From: Notamacropus eugenii
Lineage: Eukaryota > Chordata > Mammalia > Diprotodontia > Macropodidae
Direction of reading: 5' to 3'
Assembly: GCF_028372415.1 (NCBI RefSeq)
Contig: NC_092878.1
Location: 136,828,750 to 136,892,749 of the forward strand
Length of the DNA: 64,000 nucleotides
Shown: positions 25,165 through 37,494 of the stretch, piece after piece
Layout of the letters: every line of letters starts with the position of its first letter
Position numbering within the stretch: position 1 is the first letter of the stretch
Translations under genes and position numbers: made by a program
The notes under the pieces: generated by a model
What the model was told of the DNA's origin: nothing
The model's input: only the letters and a program-made list of their open reading frames with translations
The model's database searches: none

Positions 25165-25375
25165 GAGAGCTGATTGTCAAATTTTCAGCGTGAGCATTTA
25201 CACCTCAGAAATTGTCAATCACCCCAAATCAGGGCTTGATTTATTCTTTTGTTGCTTGCTTAGACTTAAAAAATTGGAGGAGAAAATGTTAATAATTCAG
25301 ATTAAACTTTAAAGTGTGTCCTGCCTACATTTTCCCTCCGGAGAGCCAGTTGTTAAATATTTACTAGGATACCTC
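25165..25375. repeat. Unclassified repeat shared with 32470-32690
   Basis: AATTTTCAGCGTGAGCATTTAC ... AATCAGGGCTTGATTTATTC ... GAAAATGTTAATAATTCAGATT is collinear with the copy at 32.5 kb. Possibly an old DNA transposon, but termini were not resolved. Confidence 0.55.
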
Positions 25376-25389
25376 TGGAATAAGTCCTG

Positions 25390-25790
25390 GTTCTGTAGCC
25401 AGAAGCCCTAGGTTCTAATACTTTCTCTGATGTTTACTACTTATATGGCCTTCGACCAGTCACAGCTTCTTGGGTTTCAGTTTCTTTCTTTTTTGTTTTA
25501 CTTTGATTTATTTTGCTTTTAATTTTTCAGAGTCTCAGGGGTTCTCATCTGTGAAACGATATGGCTGGATTAAATGACATCCAAGGTAATTTCTAACTCT
25601 AAAATCCCATGAGCTATGATCCTAGTTAAGGATCTGGGATAGGGTAGTTCACATTTCTGGGCCTTTGTTTTCTGAGCTGTGAAATGGGGAAGCAACGCAT
25701 GCCCTGTTTACTTTGCAGGTCTTTTGTGAGGGTCAAACAAGATAATTTATGCAAAAGCATTGAAAATATAAATTGAGAGATAAATATAAG
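25390..25790 (+). mobile_element. Two adjacent MIR-related SINE fragments
   Basis: The first (to about 25630) has TATGGCCTTCGACCAGTCAC and a T-rich insert within GTTTCAGTTTC. The second (25640-25790) has GCTGTGAAATGGGGAAGC and TTTGTGAGGGTCAAACAAG. Confidence 0.55.
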
Positions 25791-26239
25791 ACAGTATTCT
25801 ATCACATCGAATTCTTTTTTTCCTTTAAAATAAACCTAAACATTAAAAAATATTAAGAGAACACCAGAGGGCACTGTAGTCACATGGGAAAAAGGAACAA
25901 TTCACCAGGACATGTAGATGAGCACAAGGATATTTTTCTTCATAACGATAACATATTTAATTCAAGATTGAAGGATATTTAACACTGATTGATTCTAAAT
26001 CATTTCACCACTGTTTATAAAATTGCAAACTGGTATAGTCTGGCTATATTTTAGAAGCTGCTTTGAAATAAAGTGCATCATTTACATTTTTTTTCTTTTT
26101 GCAATAGCATCATTTTCCCTCACTTTTCAGAGGGAAACCACACTCCTTTCCCCTTTCTCTCTTTTCCTGCTCCCCCTTCTCCTATTTTTCCTTCCTTCTT
26201 CCCTCCTTCCTCTCTTCCTTTTCTTTCTCTTTCTCCCCA

Positions 26240-26345
26240 TTTATTAAGGCTTACCACTTGTGTAAAGCAATATATTAGGTTCTGAGGATACAAAGATGAA
26301 GAAAAATATAGTTACTGCTCCCAAGGACCTCATGACCTAGAGAAG
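26240..26345 (+). repeat. Ancient interspersed repeat, same family as 4195
   Basis: TTATTAAGGCTTACCACTTG ... GGTTCTGAGGATACAAAGATG ... CCAAGGACCTCATGACC. Confidence 0.4.
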
Positions 26346-26483
26346 AATGCCTTAATACTCAGAGGACTTTGTGAACTCATGGAGGGGGATGGTCCCTCCA
26401 GTGATGCAGATTTCTACACACCCACACTTGCTCAGCTTGGGTGATGCTTGTCCGTGTCCTTCCATATGTTCACCATAAGAAGT

Positions 26484-26765
26484 CCACAGACAATGTCAGA
26501 AAATCCTGGAAAGACTTATGCGAACTGATGCTGAGTGAAGTGAGCAGAACCAGGAGAACATTGTTCACAGAAAGAGCCACAATGTGCAATGACTGATTTT
26601 TATGGACTTCTTAGCAATGCAAGGACTTAAAATAATTCATGACTGATGTGAAAATGTGTTTAATAGGAAGGTATGTGTACCGCAATTAGATTTTGAGATG
26701 CACTGCTTTTCATGAAAACAAGTGTGTTGCTGGAAGACAGTTTGATAGTATCTGTAGTGGTATAT
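26484..26765 (+). mobile_element. L1 3' end fragment
   Basis: GAAAATCCTGGAAAGACTTA, then AGTGAAGTGAGCAGAACCAG and a later 3' UTR part (AATGTGTTTAATAGGAAGG). A diverged, 5'-truncated L1 tail. Confidence 0.6.
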
Positions 26766-26829
26766 TAAATTTATTTAAAAATTAAAATGTTAATAACTTT
26801 GCTTATTTAGTATTAACCTAGGCAATTAT

Positions 26830-26965
26830 TTACCTTTTTCAGCATGTTTCCTCATTAGCAGAAAAGGTGATAAAAATAACATCTATCTTACAGAGTTGTT
26901 TTGATGATTAAATGAGATAATGTATTTATTACATAAATGAAAGCTATTATTATTATAACAAAATA
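26830..26965 (+). mobile_element. MIR-related SINE fragment
   Basis: TTTCCTCATTAGCAGAAAAGG ... GATGATTAAATGAGATAATG ... AGCTATTATTATTATA. Confidence 0.6.
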
Positions 26966-27109
26966 TATTTTAGGTAGCTGGGTGATAGTAGTATTTTTGC
27001 TGGACATCCATATATATGTATGTATACACACACACATATATGAAGGAACTTATAGTCTTGGGGGTTATCTGAGGCACTGAGCCCAACATTTTGACACTCT
27101 ATGTGTCAG

Positions 27110-27425
27110 GTCTTCCTGACTTCAACCTTGGTTCAATAGTCACCTTGCCTGGGGAGACTTGCTTTAGTGAGACTAGCTGCTGCTTTAGCTGAGGTGGCTC
27201 CTCTCTTGCCTTGTTTGACAGTGTCTTTGGCAGGGGTACCCATTTTCTTGGCAGGGGAAGCTGCTGCCTCCTTGCTAGGCATCCTGACTGCTCTCTTGGT
27301 AGGTGGGGTAACACTGGACTTTTTGACTGGTGGGAAGTTGCATTCCTGGAGTAGCCATAGCCTTCTTGCCTTTATTCTGAGAGACTACAGCCTCTGCTCT
27401 TCTCAGGAAGTGTTCACAGTCAGAT
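27110..27425 (-). pseudogene. Nucleolin-like processed pseudogene fragment
   Basis: On the minus strand the DNA resembles the N-terminal Lys/Ala/Pro repeats of nucleolin. It first gives A-V-V-S-Q-N-K-G-K-K-A-M-A-T-P, as nucleolin E-V-V-I-P-Q-K-K-G-K-K-A-A-A-T. Then, in another frame, it gives SPAKKMGTPAKDTVKQGKRG and A-T-S-A-K-A-A-A-S, like the T-P-A-K-K / G-K-K-G-A-T-P-G-K-A repeats. At least one frameshift separates the two blocks. There are no introns and no start codon. It abuts the Tigger-like element at 27.5 kb. Histone H1-like Lys/Ala/Pro tails are the alternative; the Q-N-K-G-K-K-A block favours nucleolin. Confidence 0.5.
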
Positions 27426-27509
27426 TCCACTAGTCCTCTCAGCCACCACCAATGTCACTTTATCAATTTGATGGACCTTTCACCTTGAGGTCACTAGTAG
27501 CCAGAATGA

Positions 27510-28546
27510 TAAAGGTGCCATTTTTCCAACCATTTGTGCTTACATTGTGTCTTTGAGTCAGTTCTCACCATATTTCAAACTGTTTCATTATTATTACATC
27601 TGTCATGATGATCTACGTTCAGTGATCACTGATGCTGATATAATAATTGCTTTGGGGCACTATGAACCGTACCCATATAAGAGGGTGAGCTTAATTGGTA
27701 AATGTTGAATGTGTTCTTGACTGCTCCACCAACTGGGTATTCCCCTTTCTCTCTTCCTCTTGGGCTTCCTTATTCAGTGAGACATAACAATATTGAAACT
27801 AGGTCAATTCATAATCTTACAGTGACTTCTAAGTGTTCAAGTGAAAGAGACAATTGATGTGGCAAACTTCATTGTCTTATTATAAGAAATTGCCACAGCC
27901 ACTCCAGCCTTCAGCGATTACCACCCTGATCAGTTGGGGGCAGCTAGGTGGTGCAGTGGATAGAGCACCAGTGCAGGAATCAGGAGGACCTGAGTTCAAA
28001 TCTCACCTCAGACCCTTGACACTCACTAGCTGTGTGACCTTGGGCAAGTCACTTAACCCCAATTGTCTCATCTTGGGTCATCTCTAGTCATTCTGATGAA
28101 TATCTGGTCACTGGATTCAGATGACTCTGGAGGAGAAGTGAGGCTGGTGACCTGCACAGGCCTCCCTCACTCAAAACAAAGTCAAGTGCAAGTCATGTTA
28201 TTATTTCTCTGCTGGCACGGTCTTCTTTGGCAATGAAGGATGAACACACACACACCTTGATCAGTCAGCAGTCATCAACATCAAGGTAAGACCTTTGCTA
28301 GCAAAAAGATTACAACTTGCTGAAGGCTTAGATGATGGTTAGCATTTTTTAGCAATAAAGTATTTTTTTTTATTAAACTAAACTACTTTTTTAGACATAA
28401 TACTATTGCACACTTAATAGACTGCAGTTTTGTGTAAACATAACTTTTATATTCACTGGGAAACAAAAAAATTTGTGTGACTCTGTTTCAATATTCACTT
28501 TATTGTGGTGGTCTGGAACAAAACCTACAGTATCTCTGTAGAGATT
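27510..28546 (+). mobile_element. Internally deleted Tigger1-like DNA transposon
   Basis: The left block (TGCCATTTTTCCAAC ... GGGGCACTATGAACCG ... TTCAAGTGAAAG) matches the 5' part of Tigger1 (TcMar/pogo). The right block (GATGTGGCAAACTTCATTG ... TTACAACTTGCTGAAGG ... TAGACATAATACTATTGC) matches its 3' end. The transposase middle is gone, joined at about 27841-27850 where both parents have GTGAAAGGAAGAGTC. Without the SINE it is about 0.7 kb. The left terminus is not clear; it may extend to about 27440. Confidence 0.75.
27935..28257 (+). mobile_element. Full-length SINE inserted in a Tigger-like element
   Basis: 323 bp, same subfamily as 50494-50815 (both read GAGCACCAGTGCAGGA). Duplication TGATCAGT at 27927-27934 and 28258-28265. 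The Tigger sequence resumes exactly after it (CAGCAGTCATCAACATCAAG). Confidence 0.85.
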
Positions 28547-29079
28547 CTTGGAGATTTCTGTTAAAATGTTTGGCAAAACAGATCTCAATACAATTTAATA
28601 TAGCCACTGAATCTCTTATTTGTCAATAACTACACTATGTGGTGCAAACTAGCTCAAACCTTATGGCTCTAATCCTATGAGCCTAGAGTTCACTTGAAAC
28701 TTTGGAGAATGTAAGTTTTTACAATCCTCTTGCTGTTTCTATCTTTACCTAAACCCTGTACTTGATTTAGACACTGTCAATAACAGACTGGAGGATGTTA
28801 AAAAAATCTATGAGGATCTGACTTGTAAAGGGAGTCCTTCTGGTTAAAAAGATTTAATATTTATCAAAGTAGACATGTAAGCTATGGTTAAGAATGTTAA
28901 AATTGGTATTGCTCATTTAACTTGATAAGACTGACTTTATTTCATTATTTCAAAGATTTCTTTATTTCATTCTTTACTTCAGATACAGCCCCACTGTAAA
29001 AGTAAGCACCCTGACACCTCCAGGATAGACTTGCTATTACACGTTATTGGATCTGCTTTTCTAAAAGGAAAGGAAACTT

Positions 29080-29640
29080 TTGAGGGATCAACAATCACTT
29101 TAATAAAGCACATATATCATTCACTTAGTTCTGGGGAATAAGTCAGCACTCTGAACTTCAGAGAAAATACAAAGAAATAATAATCAACAGACAGGGCTTC
29201 CAACTGTCTGACTGAAAGCAATACATAGATCATAGATCAACAGACAGATCCAACTGACTGACCATATATACATAGTTACCAGAGAGAGAAGCCTCAAAAT
29301 CTGGGTTTTCAAAGCTGGGAGGCTCCTTAGCAGCTGCCCAGAGTCTCATCTGGCCAAACAAACACTTCCAAAGAGTAAGCTCCAAAGCAAAACCTCACGT
29401 CAGAGTATTTATACATTTTTTCAGAGCCAGAGGACATCACAATCCTTGAGAAGCAGTGCATTAGAAATTAACAAAAAGTGTGGTCCTCCCCTAATCAAAC
29501 TTTCCTTAATGGACAGGTCCATGAATGGGTGGGGAAGATCTTTAACTCCTTGATTAGAATTATACCCACAAAGGGTGTAAAACTGAAGTTTTACCTATAA
29601 CTGCCTTGTGATGTACACTAGCAAATTGTCATGTTGTTAT
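29080..29640 (-). mobile_element. LTR-like repeat, uninterrupted copy
   Basis: Contains CTGGGTTTTCAAAGCTGG ... GGCCAAACAAACACTTCC ... AATGGGTGGGGAAGATCT, also found split at 51.7 and 54.6 kb. The left end (TGAGGGATCAACAATC with TTTAATAAAG nearby) suggests an antisense LTR 3' end, but no target duplication was found, so the class is tentative. Confidence 0.4.
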
Positions 29641-31159
29641 ATTTATGAAATTCAAATAACAACTGAGAAATCAGAACCTAAACATTTGAAAATGCCTGGT
29701 TTGGGCAGAGAGTGAACAATACAATTGCATCTGTAATATTCTGAGTCCAATTTTTAGACCTTGGTATTAGAACATGCTCAAGACCTGTGTATCCTATTGG
29801 AATAATTTGCATTTGATATATGTGATCATCTGTTCTTTTTGCTTTCTCAAAAATTTTCCACTCCAGCTATGCAGTCTTTGCAGGCATTGCCCTGTTAAGA
29901 GGGTGAGAGGCTAAATCTCTAACCCTATACGTGCACATAGGTGACAACACTTTTGTAAACTTCTTTGCCTAGGTTTAATGGCCACACAAATGAATTTACC
30001 TAAGAGATGCTTATTTTGTTACAGTTATAACAAAAGACCAGGGTTAAAATGTATAAATACACTAAGTAATTAATTCCAAATTATATACAGAGAGCAGTAT
30101 AAATCAAATGAATGGTCTGTAGTAAAACACGTTCAGTTATTAGCCATGTTCAGATGGAATAGATATTATAATATACCCACATAGACCAGTGCTCTTAAAT
30201 ACCCTCTAAACAATGGGGACATATTTAAGGTCATTCTTGTGCTGATTGCTTCTGTTTTGGAGAATGCTTTGCATACAGGTTTATTTCAAGGGCCTAATTT
30301 GATACATGAATGTATAACTAGTAGTAGGCAGATGATTAACCCAAGTACTCCTTAACTTAGTTGCTTAGGATATGGAAAACACTGTAATTTCAGACTGAAT
30401 AACTTACATGTCACATACTCAAATATTATAGTAAGCTAGATGCGTTCTAATATTAGTCTATTAGATAATAGAATAGGTATTTTGTTTTTATCTTCCAATG
30501 ATCATCTGTCATGATTATAGAAACTTGCTATAAAAGGAAAAAGAAAGACATAATTATAGTAAGGAGAAAGTGCCCCCTGGCTCAGTGTTAATTCCAAGCA
30601 AGAGTCATATGGGCAGCTAATTTTACTGATGAGATGTAACAGTCTCAGATTTATCCAGATGAAATAATTACCTGTATGGGAAACTAAGTCAAGAGGATCC
30701 TACCTTAGTCTTCCCAAGGTCATCCCTTCCTTCCCCCTACCTCCTCCATTCCCCAGGAACCAGAATATCCCCAGGATATTCACCAGTAGCAGTTCACAGA
30801 AGTCACTCCCATTGGGTTGCTTGGCACTATTGGCACTTTGGCCTAGGCAAAAGGCCTAGGAGTCTGGTCTCACTCTGACAAAGCAAGGTCCACCTCCCTC
30901 AAACCACAGTCTTTGGGACTTGGGTTTGCATCTGGCCACAAATTTTCTTTTTTTTCAGAGCCATGAAAAACTTTTCTCCCATTCTTAGTGTGAATGATTT
31001 TCAATAATTCAGTAATTTTCAATTGATTAACCCCCCCCAAAACAAGACATATATAGAGTTCTTCTATCAATACTTTCCCTCCAATAGCTTTTCCACATGT
31101 TCCCTTTCCCATTATGCATTTTTTAATGTGAATAAAAGTCTCTCTCAAAAGACTGCTTA
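29641..31159. other. Intergenic, nothing recognised
   Basis: AT-rich unique-looking DNA. A C8 run lies near 31033. Confidence 0.5.
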
Positions 31160-31755
31160 AGGCAAAAGATCATACAATATTGTTTTCATTGTGTATAATG
31201 TTCTCCTGGTTCTGCTCAATTCACTCTGCATCAGTTCATGTAAGTCTTTCCAGGTTTTGCTGAAAGCATTTTGTTCATCATTTTTTATAGCATGATAGTA
31301 TTCCTTTACAATCATATACCATAACTTGTTCAGCCATTACCTGATTCTTTGCCAACACAAAAAAAACTGCTATAAATATATTTGTACAAATAGGTCCTTT
31401 TCCTTTTCTTTGATCTCTTTGGAGTAAAGACTAGTAATGATATTGCTGGATCAAGGGGTACGTGCCATTTTGTAGCCTTTTGGGCTCAGTTCTACATTGT
31501 TCTCCAGAATGGTTGGATCAGTTCACTATTTCACCAACAGTGTGTTAGTGTTCTACTTTTCCTACATCTCCTTCAACATTTATCATTTTTCTTTATTGTT
31601 ATATTAGCCAATCTGATCAGTGTGAGGTGGTATCTCAAGAGCTGTTTTAATGTGCATTTCTTTAATCAATACTGATTCAGAGCATTTTTTCATACGATTT
31701 TAGATAGCCTTGATTTTTTTATCTGAAAGCTACTGGTTCATATCCTTTGATCATT
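31160..31755 (-). mobile_element. L1 3' region, antisense
   Basis: Reverse complement of the ORF2 tail: TGCATCAGTTCATGTAAGTC, TCATATACCATAACTTGTTC, TGCTGGATCAAGGGGTA, CTCCAGAATGGTTGGATCAG, TGTGAGGTGGTATCTCA. It is truncated before the poly-A and ends at a (GT)n run. Confidence 0.75.
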
Positions 31756-31756
31756 T

Positions 31757-31780
31757 GTGTGTGTGTGTGTGTGTGTGTGT
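31757..31780. repeat. (GT)12 microsatellite
   Basis: 24 bp, at the junction of an L1 fragment and a SINE. Confidence 0.95.
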
Positions 31781-31782
31781 TT

Positions 31783-31995
31783 GTCCTTCGTTTTTGAAGA
31801 TGACCATGTCATCAGAGAAATGATGACATGACTTGCACTTGACTTTGTTTTGAGTGAGGAAGGTCTGTGCAAGGTCACCAGCCTCACTTTCTTCTCCTGA
31901 GCCATCTGGATCCAGTGACCAAATATTCATCAGGATGACTGGAGAAGGCCCAGGATGCAATGGGAGACCTTGACCTATTCAGGTACTCACTTAGA
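31783..31995 (-). mobile_element. RTE-tailed SINE body, antisense
   Basis: GTCCTTCGTTTTTGAAGATG ... TCACCAGCCTCACTTTCTTC ... GGATGCAATGGGAGACCTTG. It adjoins a (GT)n run at 31757-31780. Confidence 0.65.
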
Positions 31996-32469
31996 GTGAG
32001 ACTGACTTTTTTTTTTTTTTTTTGGTATGTCTGGATTGGAAGAAGTCCCTTACTGTAGTTTCTTCCTGGATATCCTAATCATTACTCAGTCTTGTTTGAA
32101 CTTGAGGGTTTTGCTGGAATAGGCATATGAACTAGGCAGTTTGCTTTCCATTCAGGCCTCCATCTTCTCCAGAGGACTTACCAGCTAGATATTTATGATG
32201 ATAGAATATAAAGCTGGAAGAAACCTGAGATTTCTCCAATCCCTTCTTCTTACAAATGTGGAATCTGACCTGAGGCAAATTTCATAAAGTCATAACAGTC
32301 TTAGGTGGAAAAGCAAAGATTTGAACGCAAGTTCTTTGATTCAAAATCTAGTGTTGCTTCCCTTTGGCCACACACCTAACACATTCTTGTACTCTCTTAG
32401 CACAGGCCTGCCCTCTCTGAATGGGAAGCCTTCAGAATCCTGCACAGGTTCTGTACAGGTTCTGCTGGA

Positions 32470-32690
32470 GTTATCTCCACAGAGTCACTTGTTAAATTTT
32501 TAGTCTGAGCATGATCGCCTCAGAAATCAGCGAATGCTACAAATCAGGGCTTTGCTTGTTTTGTTGATTGTCTGGACTTAAGAAAGGAATGGAGAAAATG
32601 TTAATAATGCAGATTAAATTTAAAAGTGTGCAGCACACATTCCCCATCAGGCAGTTGCTAAACATTTCCTGGTACACCTCTTCTTTGGCA
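32470..32690. repeat. Unclassified repeat shared with 25165-25375
   Basis: AATTTTTAGTCTGAGCATGATC ... AATCAGGGCTTTGCTTG ... GAAAATGTTAATAATGCAGATT. Confidence 0.55.
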
Positions 32691-33059
32691 TCACACTGAG
32701 GCACTGGAATAGGGATAAGAAACGTTTTGTTAATGCCTTTTGCTTTTAAATCCCATTCATTTCTGAATGTGTACCTTCCCTCTCCATCAAACGTTTTCTT
32801 GTAACAAAGATTCAAGGAGCAAAATGGCCCAATAAAACCAACCAACACAGGGAGTATTTCTCGCCCATACTGATTCAACTCTTTGGTGAAAGGAGGACAG
32901 AACATTTTCTCATCTCTTCTGGGCCCAAGCTAGGCTATTAAAATTATTTAATGTTCAGTTTCATTTTATTAGTCTTTGCTGGTTTTGCTTCACAGTGAAT
33001 CTCTACAAGTAAAAGTAGTCACTGGAAGAGAACTTTAAAAATAATGATTATAGGAGTTG

Positions 33060-33240
33060 ACTTTATATGGTTCTTTATGATTTGCAAGATATTTTGCATA
33101 ATTAATTTTCTCAACAAGCCGTGAGGTAGGCAAAGCAGGAATTGTGTTTATCATTTTGTATTATCCTCATTTTACAGATGAGGAAACGATAATTAGGGAT
33201 CGCAGGGCCTGCCCAAAGTCCTAAATAATTATGAGGTTAA
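33060..33240 (-). mobile_element. MIR-related SINE, antisense
   Basis: TATTATCCTCATTTTACAGATG, AACAAGCCGTGAGGTAGGC. Confidence 0.65.
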
Positions 33241-33539
33241 TGAGAATTGAAGCAACCATAAGGTTAGAGAGAAAACCTGTGGAGAATTAGTACCAGACAG
33301 ACATGTTTAAAAATCCAACACTTCCAGTTTCATGGGTGGGGAGTTACATAATCCATATAGTGTCTCTAGAAGTGCTCAATCAGCTGATTAGCCTTTGTTT
33401 TCACTTCTTTACCAGCTTCTCAATACCTTAATAAGGATCATTTGCTTATGCAAGTGTTTACCAAAACAGAGGAAATTTGGGATTTACATCCTCATTGGTA
33501 CTTATACCCAATCCTTAACCCTTTAGAGGCTTTTCCAAG

Positions 33540-33770
33540 AGTGAGATTCATAGCATCACAGATTTGAAAGGGACATTAGAGGACATTGAAGTCCGTCTTC
33601 TCATTTTATAGATGGAGAAACCAAGGCACATAGGGTTTAAGTGAATTGCCAAAGGCCATACAGCTAATAAGTATTTGTGGAAAGATTCAAAATCAAAATC
33701 CTTATTTTGGGTTCTAGGATTCCAATTCAACTGGATTCCAAGTCCAGAACCCTCTCCCTCATGCTACCTA
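33540..33770 (-). mobile_element. MIR-related SINE, antisense
   Basis: TCTCATTTTATAGATGGAGAAACC, GAATTGCCAAAGGCCATACAGC, then a decayed head to about 33770. Confidence 0.6.
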
Positions 33771-34989
33771 GTTGTCCCTAGGAGAGCCAGAGAGCTAAGG
33801 GACTGTCAGTGTGCTTTGATGGTTGCTGGTAGTTGTGACAATCTAATCTCCAGGATCAGATGATGTTAAGCCAAAGACTTGAAAACTAAATCTGGCCGCC
33901 CAGGCTACAAGTATAGGTTATATTTAGCTGAAAGCACACTCAAATGAGAAATCACTGAGAGCACTGAAGAAGTCACTGGCTGGCCAAAAGGCTTGTGGTG
34001 TTACTTGGCCCAGTAAATGACCAGTTTCCTCATGTCTTAAAAAGGGGATCATATAACTTTGTCAAAAGTACAGGGTAGGAGCTCAAAGATTGTTTCTAGA
34101 ATTTCATAATACAATTATATGAAAAAATGATCTTGAATTTAAAGTGTAATATTACCCATCCCTATTTTTCAACAAAACTCAATTTTAAATTATATTAATA
34201 TCAGCTGTTTTCCTCCCCACTGAAGTGGGAAAATAAGTGTAAACACTAGTAAAAATAATTTAATGTGCAATAAGTAATGAAAGAAAAAAATGGGGATCCT
34301 AGTATATTTGTAGTCTGTTTGACTTGCAGGAATGATATTAGGTTAAGAAAATACATATAAGGGAATGTGCTTTGCAAAGTAAGTGTGTACCCAAGAGCAA
34401 GAAGGACTGGGATATTTGCATCTCCCATAAAAGAAAATGTGTTTGTTCTGAAGTAATGTGTGAGACTAGTGAAGGGAGGCACAGGGAGAGAATGGAAAAG
34501 GTAGAAGAGAAGAAGGGATTGTTGGAGAGACGTGGAAACCAGAGGGTAAGAAGAGGGAATGGAAGGTTTTTGCTTTCATCTTGTATCAGTGAATATATTG
34601 CAGTCTTGAGGGATTCAAGATGGCATGGTCTGAGAAACTGAGGACTGAGTGATCAAGCCATTAGGAATGGAGGGACATTGGAAAAAAGGACAGAAAGAGA
34701 ATGCTATTTGTTGCCCCCACCCCTTATAAGTAAGAGGGAGCAGCCAGGGAGCATTGAGATATGTCAGAACTTCTGTGGGAATTTTCCCAAGAGAAATCCT
34801 TATACTTAGAACTGTAAGTGACCTGGGGGGACTTACACACATGCACACATGCCTATGCACCTCCCCTATATAGGTATATGTGGATATATATCCGCATGTA
34901 TGTATATGTACACACATATGTATACACACAAATGTGCTTTTGCACCTCTGTTTTTGTTTGTAAACTGGCTTCTCTCCAAGTTGGCAAGG
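33771..34989. other. Intergenic, nothing recognised
   Basis: Frames at 34246-34992 run antisense to each other without family resemblance. CA/TA simple sequence lies at 34838-34935. Confidence 0.5.
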
Positions 34990-35130
34990 CAAGGCAAAAA
35001 GAATATATTAAGCACTGTGCTAAGTGGTGGGCATAAAATACAAGAAAAAGGAAACATAGTCTTTGCCCTCAAGGACCTTATACTCTAATGGGCAATACAG
35101 GACACAAAAAAGGGGCTGAAAAGCAGGGAA
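34990..35130 (+). repeat. Ancient interspersed repeat, same family as 4195
   Basis: ATATATTAAGCACTGTGCTAAGTGG ... TTTGCCCTCAAGGACCTTATAC. Similar fragments are at 17925-18040 and 26240-26345. Confidence 0.5.
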
Positions 35131-36709
35131 GGTTAGTGAGAATATCCTCTCTGGGCATGGTGTTGAAGTCTGCAAGATCAGAGACAAAATTGGGGGAGGG
35201 AAAATGGAAAGAAAAACGGCTGGTTTGGACTTCTTCTCCAAGTGGAGGACCTGGAAGGAAACCAGTACCTGGGGATGGCTTTGCTTTCCACACTGCTGAG
35301 GGAGACACAAGGCTCCTGAAAAATGGGAGAATGCTGTGCATGGTGCTTTGCATCTGTGAAAGGGATATACTTTGGAAGCATATACTTGATAGAGGACATT
35401 TTAGGCAAGTAGTAGAGAGAGAGAGAAAGACTTAGAAATGGCAGTCATTCATGGGAAGCTGACTCTCTCACATCTTTGGGTCTGTTAGAAAATTCTAGAG
35501 AGTACTAGGAAGGGACCTCTTCTGGGTGAAACTGCTCTCTCTAAGTTTGAGCTGAGATCTCATTTCATCTACTCTTGTATATTCTTTGGTACTTTCTAGT
35601 CTGGACAGAATAGCAAAGATTTCTATTTGTCATTTTGTTTGGACAGGTGAATTTACTTCCTATTTGCTCTTTGTGATGGACTTTTGTCTAACCAGTCTTT
35701 AGAGGGAAGATGCTAATTTGGCAAGTGTAAGCTAAGGGATATCTTCTTCCTTCAGTCAACAGGTAAGTGGTTTCTGTTCTGAATCTATTATCCTTCGGAT
35801 TACAAATAATATTTTATGGGAGCAAATAGATATAATACCTGATCTACTTTCCTCTCTCCTTCTAAGTAACCTCTTTCCAACAGTTCATGTGCTATTGGTG
35901 TGACCTTGGTTCTTATTTGTTCAAGGTAGACCTTGGATCTACCTTTGGCACATGTCTATATAGTTAGACAACCCATTTGAATATATTGAACATATATCAC
36001 ACACATATATGTGTGTATACATTTACATGTCTATGTGTATATCTATCTAATATATGTGTGTGTGTATATTATATATATATACATATATGTATATATATAT
36101 ATATATATATGGTGCTCTTTCTATTTTTGTAATTCCATATACAGAAGACTTAGTGATCTCTGATGTGATGCTATCCATACATAGGTAGACATGACTCCCG
36201 ATTGGCTGAGAGACTTATGAGAGAAGTAGAGAAAAGGAGGAGAGACTCAGTAAGAATAAGAAAAACATGGACTTAGAATGGTGAATAGCTCACCTCTAGA
36301 GCTGAAAGTATGTGCAAAAAATTAGATGCCCCAACATGTCCCTTGATTCCTAGCACTTATACCCCCAAAGACTTTGGAAAGTAGCTTTTATCCTGAACTG
36401 CCTGTGTCATTTTAGATGTCAAATATTTGATGGATAATATAAAGATATAATTTCACATCTGGCACTCCACTCCCTGAAGACAGGCGAGTAAGAGAGTACT
36501 TGCCAAGTAGTACTGATCCTCTCATTTTCCACAAAGGTGAAATTCCAATTTTCTAGGATATAAAGTAAGGCATTCCAGAACTACTTATATATCCTTAGTA
36601 TTCTGCATTACATTTTAATAAATTTTTCTTTTGAAATATCGTGAGTTGTGTACTTGTAATTTATCTCAGTATATTGGGTGGGGTGGAGGTGGGGGCGAGG
36701 AGAGGAGTG
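35131..36709. other. Intergenic, nothing recognised
   Basis: Several overlapping frames on both strands at 35020-35435 look like shadows of an old repeat. The TA/CA tract is at 36000. Confidence 0.5.
36000..36112. repeat. TA/CA/TG simple repeat
   Basis: Alternating purine-pyrimidine DNA, with a run of about ten TA units near 36090-36110. Confidence 0.9.
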
Positions 36710-36890
36710 ATTGCAGGGGAAAGAGCTCCCAATTTGGAATGAGAAAATCTGAGCTGGAATATTGGTGTAACCATCTGTGACTCATGTGGCCTTGGCCAAA
36801 TTACTTCCTCCATTTTCATCTGTAAAAAGGAGTTGGTAGAGATGATCTTGAAGATCCCTTTAAGCTTTTTGTTTATGATCCTATGACTTT
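36710..36890 (+). mobile_element. MIR-related SINE
   Basis: CTCATGTGGCCTTGGCCAAATT ... TTTTCATCTGTAAAAAGGAG ... TTTATGATCCTATGAC. Confidence 0.65.
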
Positions 36891-37494
36891 TTCCTTTGAT
36901 TTCCTGGTTGTAAACTATTAAATCTTAACTAGAAATCACCTAAATTGTTTCCTTTGTACCATGAGAATCTCAAACAAAGGTTATAAGTGCTGATGATGGA
37001 TATTACAGGGTTTGTGTATACTGGTGAGACATTCTGAGATAGATACTTTTAACAGTGTCAAGAAGGTTGTAATTAATTTTAAAGTTGAGAAATAGAGGAG
37101 TGGGAGATTGATATTTTTATGACTCAAATTTTCCAGTTGACTTACTTTCCTGTGCTTTCTTCAGAGTTTTCTTGGAATTACTCAGAATTAGGTTATTAGA
37201 TAATTATCATTTCAAGGTGAAAGATATGAAAAAAGCGGTTTCTTTGGTGTGCCACACTTATGGCAGAGTGTTCCTTGAATTCTGATACCTTCTTTACATG
37301 ATATTCTTCCAAAAACTTGAATAAGGGAAGTCTAGCAAACAGCTATTTATTTACTCCTATGTGACTTCTGTGGAGGACTCCTTACCCATTTTGAGGATAA
37401 AAATTAGGAATGATTTCCTCCCCACCTCTCACCAACTTCGAGCCCTGCCTCTGATCACCAGTCTTGGCATTCTGGGAGTTCTAAGGACATCAGG

